A stretch of 64,000 bases of DNA from an uncultured Lachnospiraceae bacterium (GTDB lineage: Bacteria; Bacillota; Clostridia; Lachnospirales; Lachnospiraceae): contig CAJUDM010000002.1 in the NCBI GenBank assembly GCA_910584915.1, forward strand, positions 185,404-249,403. The letters are read 5' to 3'. The notes beneath the pieces are model-generated. The model made no database searches. It worked only from the letters and a program-made list of their open reading frames with translations, and was not told the DNA's origin. Below are positions 1 through 8,500 of the stretch, in pieces. Made by a program: the position numbers and the translations under genes. Position 1 is the stretch's first letter. Each line of letters opens with the position of its first letter.

Positions 1-924
1 TTGGCGAGGTATATCATACATGCAGCAGGTCCTGTATGGATAAACGGAGAGCATGATGAGGAAAAGATTCTTTATCATACATATCAGTCTGCATTGAAAC
101 TGGCAGTAAAAAACAGATGTAAATCTGTGGCTTTTCCGCTTCTTTCTTCCGGTACTTATGGATTTCCAAAAGATAAAGCAATTAAAATTGCAGTTTCAGC
201 ATTCAGTGATTTTTTATTGAAGCATGATATGTTAATTTATCTGGTTTTGTATGATAGAAATTCCTTCTCTATTGGAAAAAAACTTTTTACAGCGATAGGA
301 GAATATATTGATGATCATTATGTTGAAGAACATAATGATTATTTTCCTGAATGTAACAGAGTAGTAGAAAACTCAGATGTAAAAATATTGTGCAACAGGT
401 CGAGTGAAAATGATGATTTACCTGATCATAGAGCAGTAACAGCTCAAATGCCAGTTGAAGAAGTAAAGAAAACTCTTCCATCTTCTGCTTTGTATATACC
501 GCAAAGTATTCCGAAATCTTTTGTTGATGATAAAAAGTCAAAAAGTAAAAAAGGAAGAACTCTGGAAGATTTGATCAATAATCTTGATGAGACATTTTCA
601 CAGATGCTTTTGCGCCTGATTGATGAGAGAGGACTTAAGGATTCAATTGTTTACAAAAAAGCAAATATAGACCGCAGGCATTTTTCAAAAATCAGAAATA
701 ATACTAATTATATTCCAACAAAAAGAACGGTTTTTTCTTTTGCAATTGCTCTGGAGTTGTCATTGGATGAAACAAAGGATTTGTTGAATAAAGCAGGTTA
801 TTCAATTTCCAGAAGTTCAAAATTTGATATAATTATAAGTTATTTTTTAGAAAATAGAGATTATAATATTTTTGAGATAAATGAAGTTTTATTTGCGTAT
901 GAGCAACCAATTTTAGGAGAGTAA
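1..924 (+). CDS. Macro-domain protein with C-terminal helical/HTH-like domain (5' end outside window)
   Basis: The visible part opens inside a macro (ADP-ribose-binding) domain. YIIHAAGPVW, then a helix, then VAFPLLSSGTYGFPKDKAI correspond to the second half of the fold, so the Asn-rich first half lies upstream and the TTG at base 1 is not a credible start. A charged linker (about residues 115-190) leads to a C-terminal helical domain (about 190-305, LLRLIDERGLKDSIVYKKA onward) resembling the XRE-like module attached to various signalling domains in Clostridia. Macro domains bind or hydrolyse ADP-ribose derivatives; the substrate here is unknown. It is followed after 5 bp by the coiled-coil gene, with which it probably forms an operon. 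The composition is markedly AT-rich compared with the window after 4 kb, which suggests transfer. The macro call is fairly sure; the role is not. Confidence 0.75.
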   Translation: MARYIIHAAGPVWINGEHDEEKILYHTYQSALKLAVKNRCKSVAFPLLSSGTYGFPKDKAIKIAVSAFSDFLLKHDMLIYLVLYDRNSFSIGKKLFTAIGEYIDDHYVEEHNDYFPECNRVVENSDVKILCNRSSENDDLPDHRAVTAQMPVEEVKKTLPSSALYIPQSIPKSFVDDKKSKSKKGRTLEDLINNLDETFSQMLLRLIDERGLKDSIVYKKANIDRRHFSKIRNNTNYIPTKRTVFSFAIALELSLDETKDLLNKAGYSISRSSKFDIIISYFLENRDYNIFEINEVLFAYEQPILGE

Positions 925-929
925 TAAGA

Positions 930-1451
930 ATGAATAAAAATGTGGAAGTTTTGGAAGAAGTTTTGGAAGTTTTGGAAGCAGAAAAGAAAAATTTTTATGA
1001 TTTGGTAAATCAGAATCAGTTTAGAATAGAAGAAATTAATTCTTATTTAAAAGAATTATCAAAAAAAGAAGATGAAGATTATAAAGTATTTTCACCCAGG
1101 AATATTGAAAATATTCACAGAGAACAGATACAATCGGATGTAAATGAAAAGAAAAAATATGAAGATGAAAATATTGAATTTCAGAAGAAAATTGAATTTT
1201 TAAAAAGTTTGATTGATAAAGTTAATATTGTGATTGAAAATTTGCTGACTGTAGAGAATAGTGTAGAAAAATTTGAATCATCCAATTCTGTATCAGAACA
1301 TTGTGATGAAACATATAAAGAACTTGAAAATATAAAATCGGAAAACAGACATTTGGCTCATCAGATTTTGAATTGCATCACTTATATAGTATCTGATACA
1401 GAGAGAGCAAAAGTAGAATTAAATACAATAGCAAAAAAAATGATAGAATGA
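930..1451 (+). CDS. Small coiled-coil protein of unknown function
   Basis: 173 residues, almost entirely charged heptad-like helix: Glu/Lys/Asn-rich, with EVLEEVLEVLEAEKK at the start encoded by a short in-frame DNA repeat. There is no signal peptide, membrane segment or recognisable catalytic motif. It starts 5 bp after the macro-domain gene, so the two are probably co-transcribed, and it shares that gene's low GC content. It could be a partner or scaffold for the macro protein, but nothing in the sequence shows this. I do not recognise the family. Confidence 0.6.
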   Translation: MNKNVEVLEEVLEVLEAEKKNFYDLVNQNQFRIEEINSYLKELSKKEDEDYKVFSPRNIENIHREQIQSDVNEKKKYEDENIEFQKKIEFLKSLIDKVNIVIENLLTVENSVEKFESSNSVSEHCDETYKELENIKSENRHLAHQILNCITYIVSDTERAKVELNTIAKKMIE

Positions 1452-1558
1452 TTTTTAATGAGTCAGGTTGAAGTTACCTTACATAATATATCTCCATTAA
1501 TAAAAAATAAAATTATAATACTATATATAGAATAATAATTTTTATATAAAAACATTTT

Positions 1559-1608
1559 ATATAATAAGAAAGAAATGTTTCACGTGAAACATTTCTTTCT
1601 TATTATAT
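1559..1608. promoter_or_regulatory. parS: parS site 1 inside a 50-bp perfect palindrome
   Basis: Bases 1576-1591 read TGTTTCACGTGAAACA, the canonical ParB/Spo0J-binding parS sequence. The dyad extends perfectly on both sides to 1559-1608. ParB itself is encoded at 42788-43699 in this window. The palindrome could also form a cruciform or a transcript hairpin just after the coiled-coil gene. Confidence 0.9.
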
Positions 1609-1619
1609 TTTAACCACAA

Positions 1620-1645
1620 TATAATGTTTCACGTGAAACATTATA
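1620..1645. promoter_or_regulatory. parS: parS site 2 inside a 26-bp palindrome
   Basis: Bases 1625-1640 are a second exact TGTTTCACGTGAAACA, 49 bp centre to centre from site 1 (about 4.7 helical turns). It is flanked by direct copies of TAACCACAATATA at 1611-1623 and 1644-1656. Confidence 0.9.
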
Positions 1646-1669
1646 ACCACAATATATTGGAATATTATT

Positions 1670-1708
1670 GTGAAACATATTTATAAAATACTCATTATTT
1701 GTGAAACA
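1670..1708. promoter_or_regulatory. Two parS half-sites
   Basis: GTGAAACA, the right half of parS, recurs in the same orientation at 1670-1677 and 1701-1708, 31 bp apart, without the partner half. A further copy is at 4008-4015. They may be decayed parS sites or weak ParB contacts; chance is possible in AT-rich DNA. Confidence 0.35.
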
Positions 1709-2205
1709 TAATTAATAATGTAAAATTATTTAATACAATATATAGTAGATAGGAAATTTTCACAAATACTTTTCAGTATCTTGTCTGTTACTAAATTTAA
1801 TTTCCAAGAACAATGAGCCAAGTAGGGATGTTCACATCTACATTTGACAACTGCCGTGAGAATCACATACTCCTGCTTGATGCTCCGTTGATTGTAGAGG
1901 GATTATTGACTAAATTAACAGTTGACAAAATATGTTTTAAAGTTTATATTTAAAAACAGCCGGTGTGCTTAAATTATTATTGAAAGAATAAAAGAAAGAG
2001 GTGTGCGAGTGATTATTATTACCTGCTAAATTACTTAATTTAAAAAGGGCATGCTAAATTATTTGATAATAAATAAAATTTATGAGTTGGAGTTTGTGCC
2101 GATAAATAGATATTTGTTATCGTATATTTATCATGCAGCAGGAATATTTTCACCGTAGTTTCTCATTTATCAAAAAAACTGATCTGAATCATATGTACTG
2201 ATATT
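1709..2205. other. AT-rich intergenic stretch, no confident gene
   Basis: About 500 bp between the parS cluster and the ABC-F leader. A 46-codon open frame (ATG 1813, stop ending 1953) has no ribosome-binding site and no recognisable protein. It may be a remnant; its local composition is less AT-rich than the flanks. I see no tRNA, DnaA-box cluster or transposon end. Confidence 0.5.
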
Positions 2206-2286
2206 ATGATAAACAGAAACAGAGTTATAAGAAGTAAGAGATGCAGGAAAATATTTCTGCATCTTTTTTTTCTCCGGAATGCGTAA
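2206..2286 (+). terminator. Leader terminator with overlapping 26-codon open frame upstream of ABC-F gene
   Basis: A hairpin with arms AGATGCAG (2239-2246) and CTGCATCT (2257-2264), followed by eight T residues to 2271, is a good intrinsic terminator placed 80 bp before the ABC-F start. An open frame, ATG 2206 to stop 2284-2286 (starting MINRNRVIRSKR), runs right through the hairpin. Genes for antibiotic-resistance ABC-F proteins are often controlled by ribosome-mediated attenuation with exactly this arrangement. The leader frame has no clear Shine-Dalgarno, so the terminator is much better supported than the leader peptide. Confidence 0.6.
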
Positions 2287-2351
2287 AAAGTGTAACAGTT
2301 TAGTTTTGCAATATGATTGACAGATGTTGCATAAGAAAGTGAGGAATGTCA

Positions 2352-3923
2352 ATGTCATTAATTAGTGTAAATCATTTAACTTTTCACTATGAAGGAAGTT
2401 CTGATAATATTTTTGAGGATGTATCTTTTCAGATAGATACGGACTGGAAACTCGGATTTACAGCGAGAAATGGAAGAGGTAAGACAACATTCTTAAAACT
2501 TCTGATGGGAGAATATGAATACAGAGGAACTATCAGCTGCAGTGAAAATTTTGATTATTTTCCATTTGAAATAATAGATAAAGAAAAGACTTTTCTGGAA
2601 ATAATAGAAGAATTATATCCAGAATATGAACTGTGGAAGATTTGTAGAGAATTGTCTTTACTGCAGACAGAGGAGGAGATTTTGTATCGTCCTTTCTATA
2701 CGCTGAGCAATGGGGAACAGACAAAAGCAATGCTTGCAGTATTGTTTTCCCAGGAAAGCAGATTTCTTCTGATAGATGAGCCAACTAATCATCTGGATAT
2801 AAAAGGCAGAGAAAGTATCAGAGAATATTTGAAGCAGAAAAAGGGTTTTATTTTAGTTTCACATGACAGAAATATTTTGGATGAGTGTGTGGATCATATT
2901 CTGGTCATCAATAAGATGAATATAGAAGTGTACAAAGGAAATTTTTCTGTATGGTGGGAAGAAAAAAAACGGCGGGATAACTGGGAGCAGGAAGAGAATG
3001 AACGATTGAAAAGAGATATTAAAAGATTGAAAGAATCCGCTCGTATAAAGGAGGAGTGGGCGGACAATATTGAATCAAGAAAGATAGGTAAAAAAGCTTC
3101 TGAGGAAGCAAAAAGGAAAGGGGCAACGACAAAAGGGAGAAGGGCTTATATCGGAGAAAAAACAAGAAGAATGGAAAAACGTCGAAAAAATCTGGAGAAC
3201 CGCGAAGAAAGAGCAATAGAAGAAAAGTCTGGACTTCTCAAAAATCTGGAGACAACAGAAGATTTAAAACTATTTCCATTGAGGCATTATAAAGATGTTC
3301 TGGTAAGTTTATCGGATGTATGTATATATTATGAGCAGCCGGACGGAAAACAAAAAAATCTGGGAATGGTCAGCTTTGATATAAGGAACGGGGAATGCGT
3401 AGTCCTGCACGGAAAAAATGGTTGTGGAAAGTCCAGTATTTTGAAAGCAGTTATACAGGCTGCGGAAGAAAAAGCGGGTGTGGATCATGGACAAAGTATT
3501 TCATTGGCGGAGCCGATTCATTATACCGGAACGATCACTACAGCAGGAGGACTTAAAATTTCGTATGTGCCGCAGGATACAAGCCATCTGCGGGGGAGTC
3601 TCTCTGATTATGCCGAAGAGTATCATTTAAATCTGAGTTCTTTCCTGATGCTCCTTAGAAAATTGGATCTGGAAAGGAAACAATTTGAAAAAAATATGGA
3701 AGAATACAGCGGTGGACAGAAGAAAAAAGTGTTGATAGCCAGAAGCCTCTGCGAGCAGGCACATCTCTATATCTGGGATGAATCTTTGAATTTTATCGAT
3801 GTATTTTCCAGAATTCAGATAGAAGAACTTCTGATGAAATATCGCCCTACAATGTTGTTGGTGGAACATGATAAAGCTTTTGTAGAAAAGGTGGGGAGTA
3901 AGATAATTGAAATTCGCAGGTAA
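2352..3923 (+). CDS. Lsa-like ABC-F ribosomal protection protein
   Basis: A soluble protein with two ABC ATPase domains and no membrane segments. NBD1 has a Walker A-like ARNGRGKTT near residue 40, signature LSNGEQ and Walker B LLIDEPTNHLD. A basic coiled interdomain linker (about 200-310) follows, and NBD2 has GKNGCGKSS, signature YSGGQ and IWDESLNFID. The layout, the RNGRGKTT form and the NBD2 IWDE.LN.ID match the Lsa/Vga group, which bind the ribosomal E site and displace lincosamides, pleuromutilins and streptogramin A. The first Gly of NBD1 Walker A is Ala. GTGAGGA at 2339-2345 fits ATG 2352 better than ATG 2346. The low GC content and the attenuator-like leader are consistent with an acquired resistance gene. 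Resistance is inferred from the family, not shown. Confidence 0.85.
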   Translation: MSLISVNHLTFHYEGSSDNIFEDVSFQIDTDWKLGFTARNGRGKTTFLKLLMGEYEYRGTISCSENFDYFPFEIIDKEKTFLEIIEELYPEYELWKICRELSLLQTEEEILYRPFYTLSNGEQTKAMLAVLFSQESRFLLIDEPTNHLDIKGRESIREYLKQKKGFILVSHDRNILDECVDHILVINKMNIEVYKGNFSVWWEEKKRRDNWEQEENERLKRDIKRLKESARIKEEWADNIESRKIGKKASEEAKRKGATTKGRRAYIGEKTRRMEKRRKNLENREERAIEEKSGLLKNLETTEDLKLFPLRHYKDVLVSLSDVCIYYEQPDGKQKNLGMVSFDIRNGECVVLHGKNGCGKSSILKAVIQAAEEKAGVDHGQSISLAEPIHYTGTITTAGGLKISYVPQDTSHLRGSLSDYAEEYHLNLSSFLMLLRKLDLERKQFEKNMEEYSGGQKKKVLIARSLCEQAHLYIWDESLNFIDVFSRIQIEELLMKYRPTMLLVEHDKAFVEKVGSKIIEIRR

Positions 3924-4033
3924 AAAAGCGTATATTTACGGATAAATTATTTCGTGATAAAATAATAAATTAAAAGAACCCATTTTAATACAAATATTTA
4001 TAAATTTGTGAAACAAGAAGGAGGGAATATAAA

Positions 4034-4567
4034 ATGGGATTATTTGCAAAAAAACCAAAGGAATTAGAGTATGATGCCGCAGACTGTCAGCGGAAAAAAG
4101 AGATCATGCGCAGGATGTGGAATGAGGCGGTTGAGGACGGGGACAGCTATGAGATTCTTCGCTCAGGTCAAACTACATCCAAATTTGAGAAGGGTTTTGT
4201 GTTTGATACAAATACAACCACTTTTTATCACTACATTGTCGGATATAGAAAGAGCGACTGGAAGGTAGGTATGGTGCAGATAGACAGGGAACTGACGCAG
4301 CATTCGGAAGTATTTTTCGTAGATATGAGTGCGGTAGTTGGAGTGAGTTATTACGCAAAATTAAAACAGGCATGGCTTCTCTATCGGAAGGGTTATGGCA
4401 ATTACGGCGAACAGTTTGACATCGGCGATACCGGAAGCAAGACAATGGCAGGCATCACAAATACAGTTCAGGCGGAGGAGAGAGAAAAATTCCTTGACTT
4501 TTTGGAGGAACTGCGCAGCCGTCTGGAACAACAGGGACATAAACAGGAGAAGTGGAGAAGGTCATGA
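4034..4567 (+). CDS. Unknown soluble protein, 177 aa
   Basis: Begins at ATG 4034 behind a strong GAAGGAGGG. No signal peptide or membrane helix. The middle (about 50-115) looks like alternating beta strands, and the C-terminus is a charged helix rich in Glu/Arg. Its stop overlaps the start of the next gene as ATGA at 4564, so the two are translationally coupled. I do not recognise the family; a small PH- or bPH-like cytosolic fold is possible from the strand pattern but unsupported. Confidence 0.65.
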   Translation: MGLFAKKPKELEYDAADCQRKKEIMRRMWNEAVEDGDSYEILRSGQTTSKFEKGFVFDTNTTTFYHYIVGYRKSDWKVGMVQIDRELTQHSEVFFVDMSAVVGVSYYAKLKQAWLLYRKGYGNYGEQFDIGDTGSKTMAGITNTVQAEEREKFLDFLEELRSRLEQQGHKQEKWRRS

Positions 4568-5316
4568 TTGGAAGATTGATTAGAAGTTTATCGGGATTTT
4601 CAGTAGTATTATTTATTTTTGGATGTATTTTTCTTGGGGCGATGATAAAAGCAGGTGATTTTCCTCAGATTTATTTTCCCTCGCATGATTTCGAGTATGT
4701 GATGGAAAATGGATTAAAAAAAGGACAGCATATTAAAGGAGAAATATATTACAGTCTGGGAACTTTTGCTTCAAAAGAAAGTTATACACAGTATGAGGAC
4801 TCCAGAACGGCATCAAAGACTAACGGTTATTATTATATGATCCCGGTGGGAGAGGGTGGAATGGCAGCAGTTTATATCCGCAAGGATGACCTGGATGCCA
4901 TGAATGTTCTGACAAATGAGACATACGATTATCTGATGGGAGGTGATATTCCACAGACAGAGGTTCACTTTGAGGGAGTGGCTGTAAAAATGGATAAAGA
5001 ACTTGTCGGTCTGGAAAGCTCTTTCAGGGATGAACTGGAATATATGGGTTATACGGAAAGTGAAATAAATGAGATGCTTACATCCTATTCCGATGGGGAA
5101 TGCCTTGTTCTCACAGGACCTGCAGAGATGTCTACCATGCATGTTATGACTGTCATTGTATTTGCCGTGCTTTTACTGTCGATTTTCCTGATCGTTCGCA
5201 GTTACAGAAAAGAAGCAGAGTATGACAGGCAGCGCGAGAGTGGCATGACATATACAAAGGACAGATCGGAAGGAATGTCTGGGACTTCTCAGACTACATA
5301 TCATATCAACAGATAG
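4564..5316 (+). CDS. Membrane protein with two transmembrane segments and a large extracytoplasmic loop
   Basis: About 250 residues. An N-terminal hydrophobic helix (SVVLFIFGCIFLGAMI), an exported loop of about 160 residues, then a second helix (VMTVIVFAVLLLSIFLIV) and a polar basic tail. I prefer ATG 4564, preceded by GGAGAAG, over GTG 4552. The ATGA overlap with the upstream 177-aa gene argues for a two-gene unit. The family is unrecognised. It ends at a cluster of hairpin repeats before a convergent gene. Confidence 0.65.
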   Translation: MIGRLIRSLSGFSVVLFIFGCIFLGAMIKAGDFPQIYFPSHDFEYVMENGLKKGQHIKGEIYYSLGTFASKESYTQYEDSRTASKTNGYYYMIPVGEGGMAAVYIRKDDLDAMNVLTNETYDYLMGGDIPQTEVHFEGVAVKMDKELVGLESSFRDELEYMGYTESEINEMLTSYSDGECLVLTGPAEMSTMHVMTVIVFAVLLLSIFLIVRSYRKEAEYDRQRESGMTYTKDRSEGMSGTSQTTYHINR

Positions 5317-5350
5317 TATTTCATTTAAATGTCTGATCAGAAAAAAATGA

Positions 5351-5426
5351 TCTTTCGTTACCATGTCAGGTGAAATCAAATGCTCATTGCATTCGCGCTT
5401 GATTTCCTGCTGACATGGTATAATGT
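5351..5426. repeat. 76-bp hairpin repeat, copy 1
   Basis: Identical over all 76 bp to 5476-5551. Each copy folds on itself: TACCATGTCAG near the left end pairs with CTGACATGGTA at the right, then GAAATCAA with TTGATTTC, separated by a short asymmetric bulge. It lies between convergent genes, so it could act as a REP-like or terminator-like element. Confidence 0.85.
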
Positions 5427-5430
5427 ACTC

Positions 5431-5479
5431 AAGAATCCAGCCGCTGCGCGTCTGCCGCGCTTTGCGCTCAAAGATTCTT
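5431..5479. repeat. Hairpin between the two 76-bp repeats
   Basis: AAGAATC (5431-5437) and GATTCTT (5473-5479) bracket a GC-rich loop containing several GCG/CGC blocks. Together with the two flanking copies this makes three consecutive foldback structures in 200 bp. Confidence 0.6.
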
Positions 5480-5551
5480 TCGTTACCATGTCAGGTGAAA
5501 TCAAATGCTCATTGCATTCGCGCTTGATTTCCTGCTGACATGGTATAATGT
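5476..5551. repeat. 76-bp hairpin repeat, copy 2
   Basis: Exact second copy of 5351-5426 in the same orientation, 125 bp downstream. It ends 6 bp before the stop codon of the minus-strand DUF4132 gene. Confidence 0.85.
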
Positions 5552-5556
5552 TATCG

Positions 5557-8500
5557 CTAATGTTTTTCTTTCCAGAATAGATCTCTCTCCTGGCTGGATG
5601 CAACAGCTTTGGCAATCTGCATAACAATCTCACTGAAATACCGCTCAGGAAGTTCTCCGATTTTTTTATTGAACTTTACATCTAGTACGGTAACATCCTC
5701 ATTTTGTCCGCCGACATAACTGCCGGAAAAGTTGAGTTCCGCCCGCAGTCCCTGTTCTCTGTCCTCGCGGTAATAATAGTAGAAAATGCCGGCGTCCTCC
5801 GCCTGCCCGCGGTACCATCCCATGTTCTGCATCTTTCCGTGCAGGGAGAGGTCGTTGAGGATGCAGCCGCCGAAGCGCTCCATGGATTTTTCTTCTGCCT
5901 CTTTCTCAGTCATATGGTAGACGGGACGGGAGAGCTGCTCGATGGGTTGGGTGATCTCGTAATCCTCCAACTGGGTTTTCCATGCCTCGATGGATTCCTC
6001 TGAGAGCTCCACCGGGTGGACGAGGCCGATCTTTTGGATGTAGTTCTGTTTTTCGGAGCTGTCTGCGTTTTGAGATATCGGCGTACTTTGTCCGGCACTG
6101 CTTTCCGGCATGGTCTGATTATTCTCGGGAAGTTCAAATTCCTTCTCATCCTCCGTATTGAAACTACCGTCCTCCATATAGCGGAAAGTCTGTACCAGCT
6201 TTTTATCCTCATAAATGCTCCAGATCAGTCCGATCGCAAACTGGTGCATGATCGGATTTTTCACAAAAAGTTTTTTCCATGCCTCGCAGGTCCACTGTCT
6301 CTCCGTGGAGAGCGCCAGTTCGAGGCGCATCCGCTGGCTGGCGACAGTTGTCTTCATCTGTTTTTTCATTTCTTTAAAAGCGGCATAACTTTCCGCGGCT
6401 TTTTCTGGATCGTCCTTTTTGCCCGGGGCGGGGATGTTTTTGAGTTTCTTTCCGTTCTCATCGAACACTTCCACTTCCAGAGCAGGGGTGATCGTTACGG
6501 TGAACGTACGTTCTCCATAGTCAAAACATCTTTCCATATTCTCATCGAAGCCGAGATTCGGGACAATGCGGTCCGCCAGTTCCTCCGTGGTGATGCAGAG
6601 CTGGTCGGCGGCAAACTTTAAGGCTTCACCGGCAGCAGCTTTTACCTGACGGAACTTGAATTTTCTGGAGATGCTGTCCACGATCAGGAGGGCTTCCGGT
6701 TTCGGGTTTAATGCCAGCGCCTGTACGGCGTCCGCGGCGATGGCTCCTCTGGAATGCTGAGGCCATTCATTTATCTGGTGCTGCAGTTTTTTGATGATAT
6801 CGGTGCCGCCGTGGATGGAGGCGGCGTAGAGTACCCAGCGCTTTTTCGCCTCGGCACCCAGGGCGAGCCACTTGTCGAACAGTTCGTTCACATAGACGGC
6901 AAGTTCAGCCTCATCGAGTTCCGCCGCCAGAGTTACCGCATCCTTATTGACGCCGCAAGTTGTCATGGAGGCGTAGCAAAGCAGGATTGCCTGCAGGTAT
7001 TCTTCATCGGCAGGTATTGGATCACAGATGTTTTGTCTGTTATCAGAATCACCGGGAATCTGCTTATTATTGCTATCACTGTTCCGGTCGCAGATAGCTT
7101 GTATATTACTTGCATTGTTTTGGATGCAATTATTTTGTGTATTATCCGTATCATCGGCGGTTTGTTTACAGGAATCCTGCGTGTTCTTTACAGTACTTTC
7201 AGCTATGGAGCTATTCATTGCTTTTTTGTGTACTATTGAGAAGGGTGTCTCATAAGCCCAGGAAAGGGTACGTTTTTTGCCGCCCTTATGCAATTGTTTT
7301 ACAAGATCCTGCAAAGTGAGCGCATTGCCTGCCGAAACGGAATCTTCGTTTAGAAGTTCCTGTAAAAGTGTCCTTGTCTTGCTGTTCTTTTCTTTTTCAA
7401 GCGCGACAACGAGCTGTGGTTTGTATTTTTCCAGATCCCATTTTGCCAGTGTGCGGATTGCCAACTCTCTTTCTGCCGCTTTTTTAGAAGAAAGCAGAAC
7501 CAGAACTTCGGGTTCCCAGCTTTTTTGTCCGCAGAGTACGGTCAAGAGGGCTTCTCTCACAATTTTTGAGCTGTCCTGCGTGTAGGATAGAATTTCTGCT
7601 TTGTTTTCTTCCGCGTTATTCTGTAGAAATGTTACGGCAAAAGTTCTGACCGTCACATCTGATTTTTGAAAGGCTGGTATAACTTCCTCTCTGTTTTCCT
7701 CCATATATCCGGTGAAAGCTTTTTGTGTTGCATCCTTCAGGATCTTCAGTTGTCTTTCGTTGTAAAGGAAGAACTGGTACATCAGAGAATAAAATTTCAA
7801 CTGGTGTACCATATCAAGATGTTCTTCCCGAAAAGCGGCGTAGAGCTGCCTGATAGAGATAAGAGTAGACTGCAGTTCATTAAAAAAGAAAGAACTTGTG
7901 CCGCAGAGGAGTATATAGGAAACGACACGATTATAAAATGCCTGATCATGATAAGTGTAGGTGTAAGAGTGCAGCAGATTTCTTGCCTGCATGATATTGC
8001 CTCTGTACCCATATTGATTAAAGAGCTGATCTTCACAGGGGTAGAGGGTGGAAATGTCTGTCTCTCCCCGCAGGTATGCTTTTACTTCATTTGCGACAGC
8101 ATTTTTATCCGCCAGGAGCTCGATCAGTTTATTCCGTTCCGCATCACCGCCGGTCTTTTGTCTCTTCAAAAAGAGAGTTCTGTCCTCCTGTCTCAGAATT
8201 TCCATCATGGCAAAGGAATCATGGGCGTTTGCAGTCTCCATAACCTGTAAGAACAGGTCCCTGTTTTTATGGAACTGGGTTTTCAGGACAGTATTCAAGT
8301 CCTTTGATGCCGCCTGCAGGATCAGGGCTTTGCTGTTGATGTCAAAAAGGGTATCGTAGTCTCCGCCCGCCTTCTCCGCATCGATTCGGAAGGATTTGCT
8401 GACTTGGATTGCCACAGAGAACATATTTTGAAGGTTTGCCGCAAAGCAGATTTTCGCATAATTCTTGAGGATATCCGACAACCCGGAGTTAAGAAGAGCC

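Noticed and set aside
1813..1953. 46-codon open frame in the AT-rich spacer
   Set aside because: No Shine-Dalgarno and no recognisable motif; kept only as a possible remnant.
1452..2345. Replication origin
   Set aside because: AT-rich and holds parS, but I see no array of DnaA boxes and no dnaA/dnaN nearby.
6016..6621. Plus-strand open frames opposite the DUF4132 genes (also 9679-10332)
   Set aside because: They mirror each other because the genes under them are paralogues; no RBS or recognisable protein. Antisense shadows.
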